From: a bacterium
GTDB lineage: Bacteria > BMS3Abin14
Direction of reading: 5' to 3'
DNA: 5,077 nucleotides
Assembly (NCBI GenBank): GCA_022865845.1
Contig: JALHUC010000086.1
Span: forward strand, 1 to 5,077
The translations under genes and the position numbers were made by a program. Positions 4,858 through 5,077 of the stretch are shown here, piece by piece. Each line of letters opens with the position of its first letter. The first letter of the stretch is position 1. The notes under the pieces were generated by a model that saw only the letters and a program-made list of their open reading frames with translations, had not been told where the DNA came from and made no database searches.

Positions 4858-5077
4858 TCAATTGTCAATTCTCAATCTGCTTCCAAGCCCATATCGCCTT
4901 CTCAGATCCGGCCACGCCACCAGGTAGATAACACCGAACAATAGGAAAATATCCCTGATAAGCGCTGATCTCAGAGAAGGCGGCGCTTCCTCCGGCTCCG
5001 AACAGGTCTCCTCTACAGAACCTTCCTGCACCGGTTCTAACAGGACGACAGGTTCTTCGAAAAGGCTACTCTCCTGC
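4858..5077 (-). CDS. C-terminal end of a membrane-anchored protein of unknown function (5' partial)
   Basis: The minus strand is open from the window edge to a stop at 4858-4860, giving 72 codons. The visible protein starts with an acidic, proline-containing linker (EEPVVLLEPVQEGSVEETCSEPEEAPP). It continues with a hydrophobic helix, IRDIFLLFGVIYLVAWPDL, then a basic tail RRRYGLGSRLRIDN. By the positive-inside rule this is a C-terminal single-pass or last membrane helix with a short cytoplasmic tail. I do not recognise the family, and the N-terminal bulk lies outside the window. Support for coding comes from the uninterrupted frame, the membrane-like composition and the well-placed terminator at 4771-4799. 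No ribosome site or start is visible. It converges on the transporter operon and is not part of it. Confidence 0.6.
   Translation of the reverse strand, partial: QESSLFEEPVVLLEPVQEGSVEETCSEPEEAPPSLRSALIRDIFLLFGVIYLVAWPDLRRRYGLGSRLRIDN

Noticed and set aside
4641..4868. Minus-strand frame containing SRRESN
   Set aside because: It is the same artefact at the second tRNA-like fragment, crossing the terminator and the nested palindromes.
1..5077. CRISPR array, toxin-antitoxin pair or other defence system
   Set aside because: No regularly spaced repeats and no such genes are visible; the repeats here are isolated palindromes or pairs.

Overview
The window looks like a chromosomal accessory region of a Gram-negative bacterium. 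A periplasmic adaptor gene of the HlyD type implies two membranes. The mix of a beta-helix surface protein, tmRNA/tRNA 3'-end scraps and several long intergenic palindromes suggests a metabolically diverse deltaproteobacterium (Desulfobacterota-like). That placement is an inference from style; no marker gene is present.

Left part (1-524): the last 12 codons of one secreted beta-helix protein end at 41. They are followed at once, in the same frame, by the C-terminal ~160 codons of a second protein of the same type (42-524). Both end in the VD(M/I)GA(F/Y)E motif of 'choice-of-anchor Q' proteins. The second copy has no signal peptide or visible ribosome site, so it is probably a remnant of a tandem duplication.

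Spacer (525-1360): no convincing gene. It holds a tRNA-like 3' end resembling that of tmRNA (about 702-740) with a 22-bp perfect hairpin behind it, a second intrinsic terminator (960-993), a 23-bp inverted repeat of the REP type (1012-1086), and some short direct repeats.

Centre (1361-4409): a tight three-gene operon with ATGA stop/start overlaps at both junctions. It encodes an HlyD-family membrane-fusion protein, an ABC ATPase, and an ABC-2 permease with a large periplasmic domain. Together they form a drug-efflux-type or type I-like exporter related to E. coli YbhG-YbhF-YbhS and YhiI-RbbA-YhhJ. The ATPase should power the permease, and the adaptor should link it across the periplasm to an outer-membrane channel encoded elsewhere. 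Related E. coli loci carry a second ATPase domain and, in the Ybh case, a second permease; neither is here.

Right part (4410-5077): a noncoding stretch with a compact nested palindromic element (4570-4717), a second tRNA-3'-end-like scrap (4742-4761) sharing 19 of 20 bases with the first one, and a bidirectional terminator (4771-4799). Last comes the C-terminal end of a minus-strand membrane-anchored protein of unknown function. The two scraps bracket the transporter operon, but no integrase lies between them, so a mobile-island reading is only a hypothesis.
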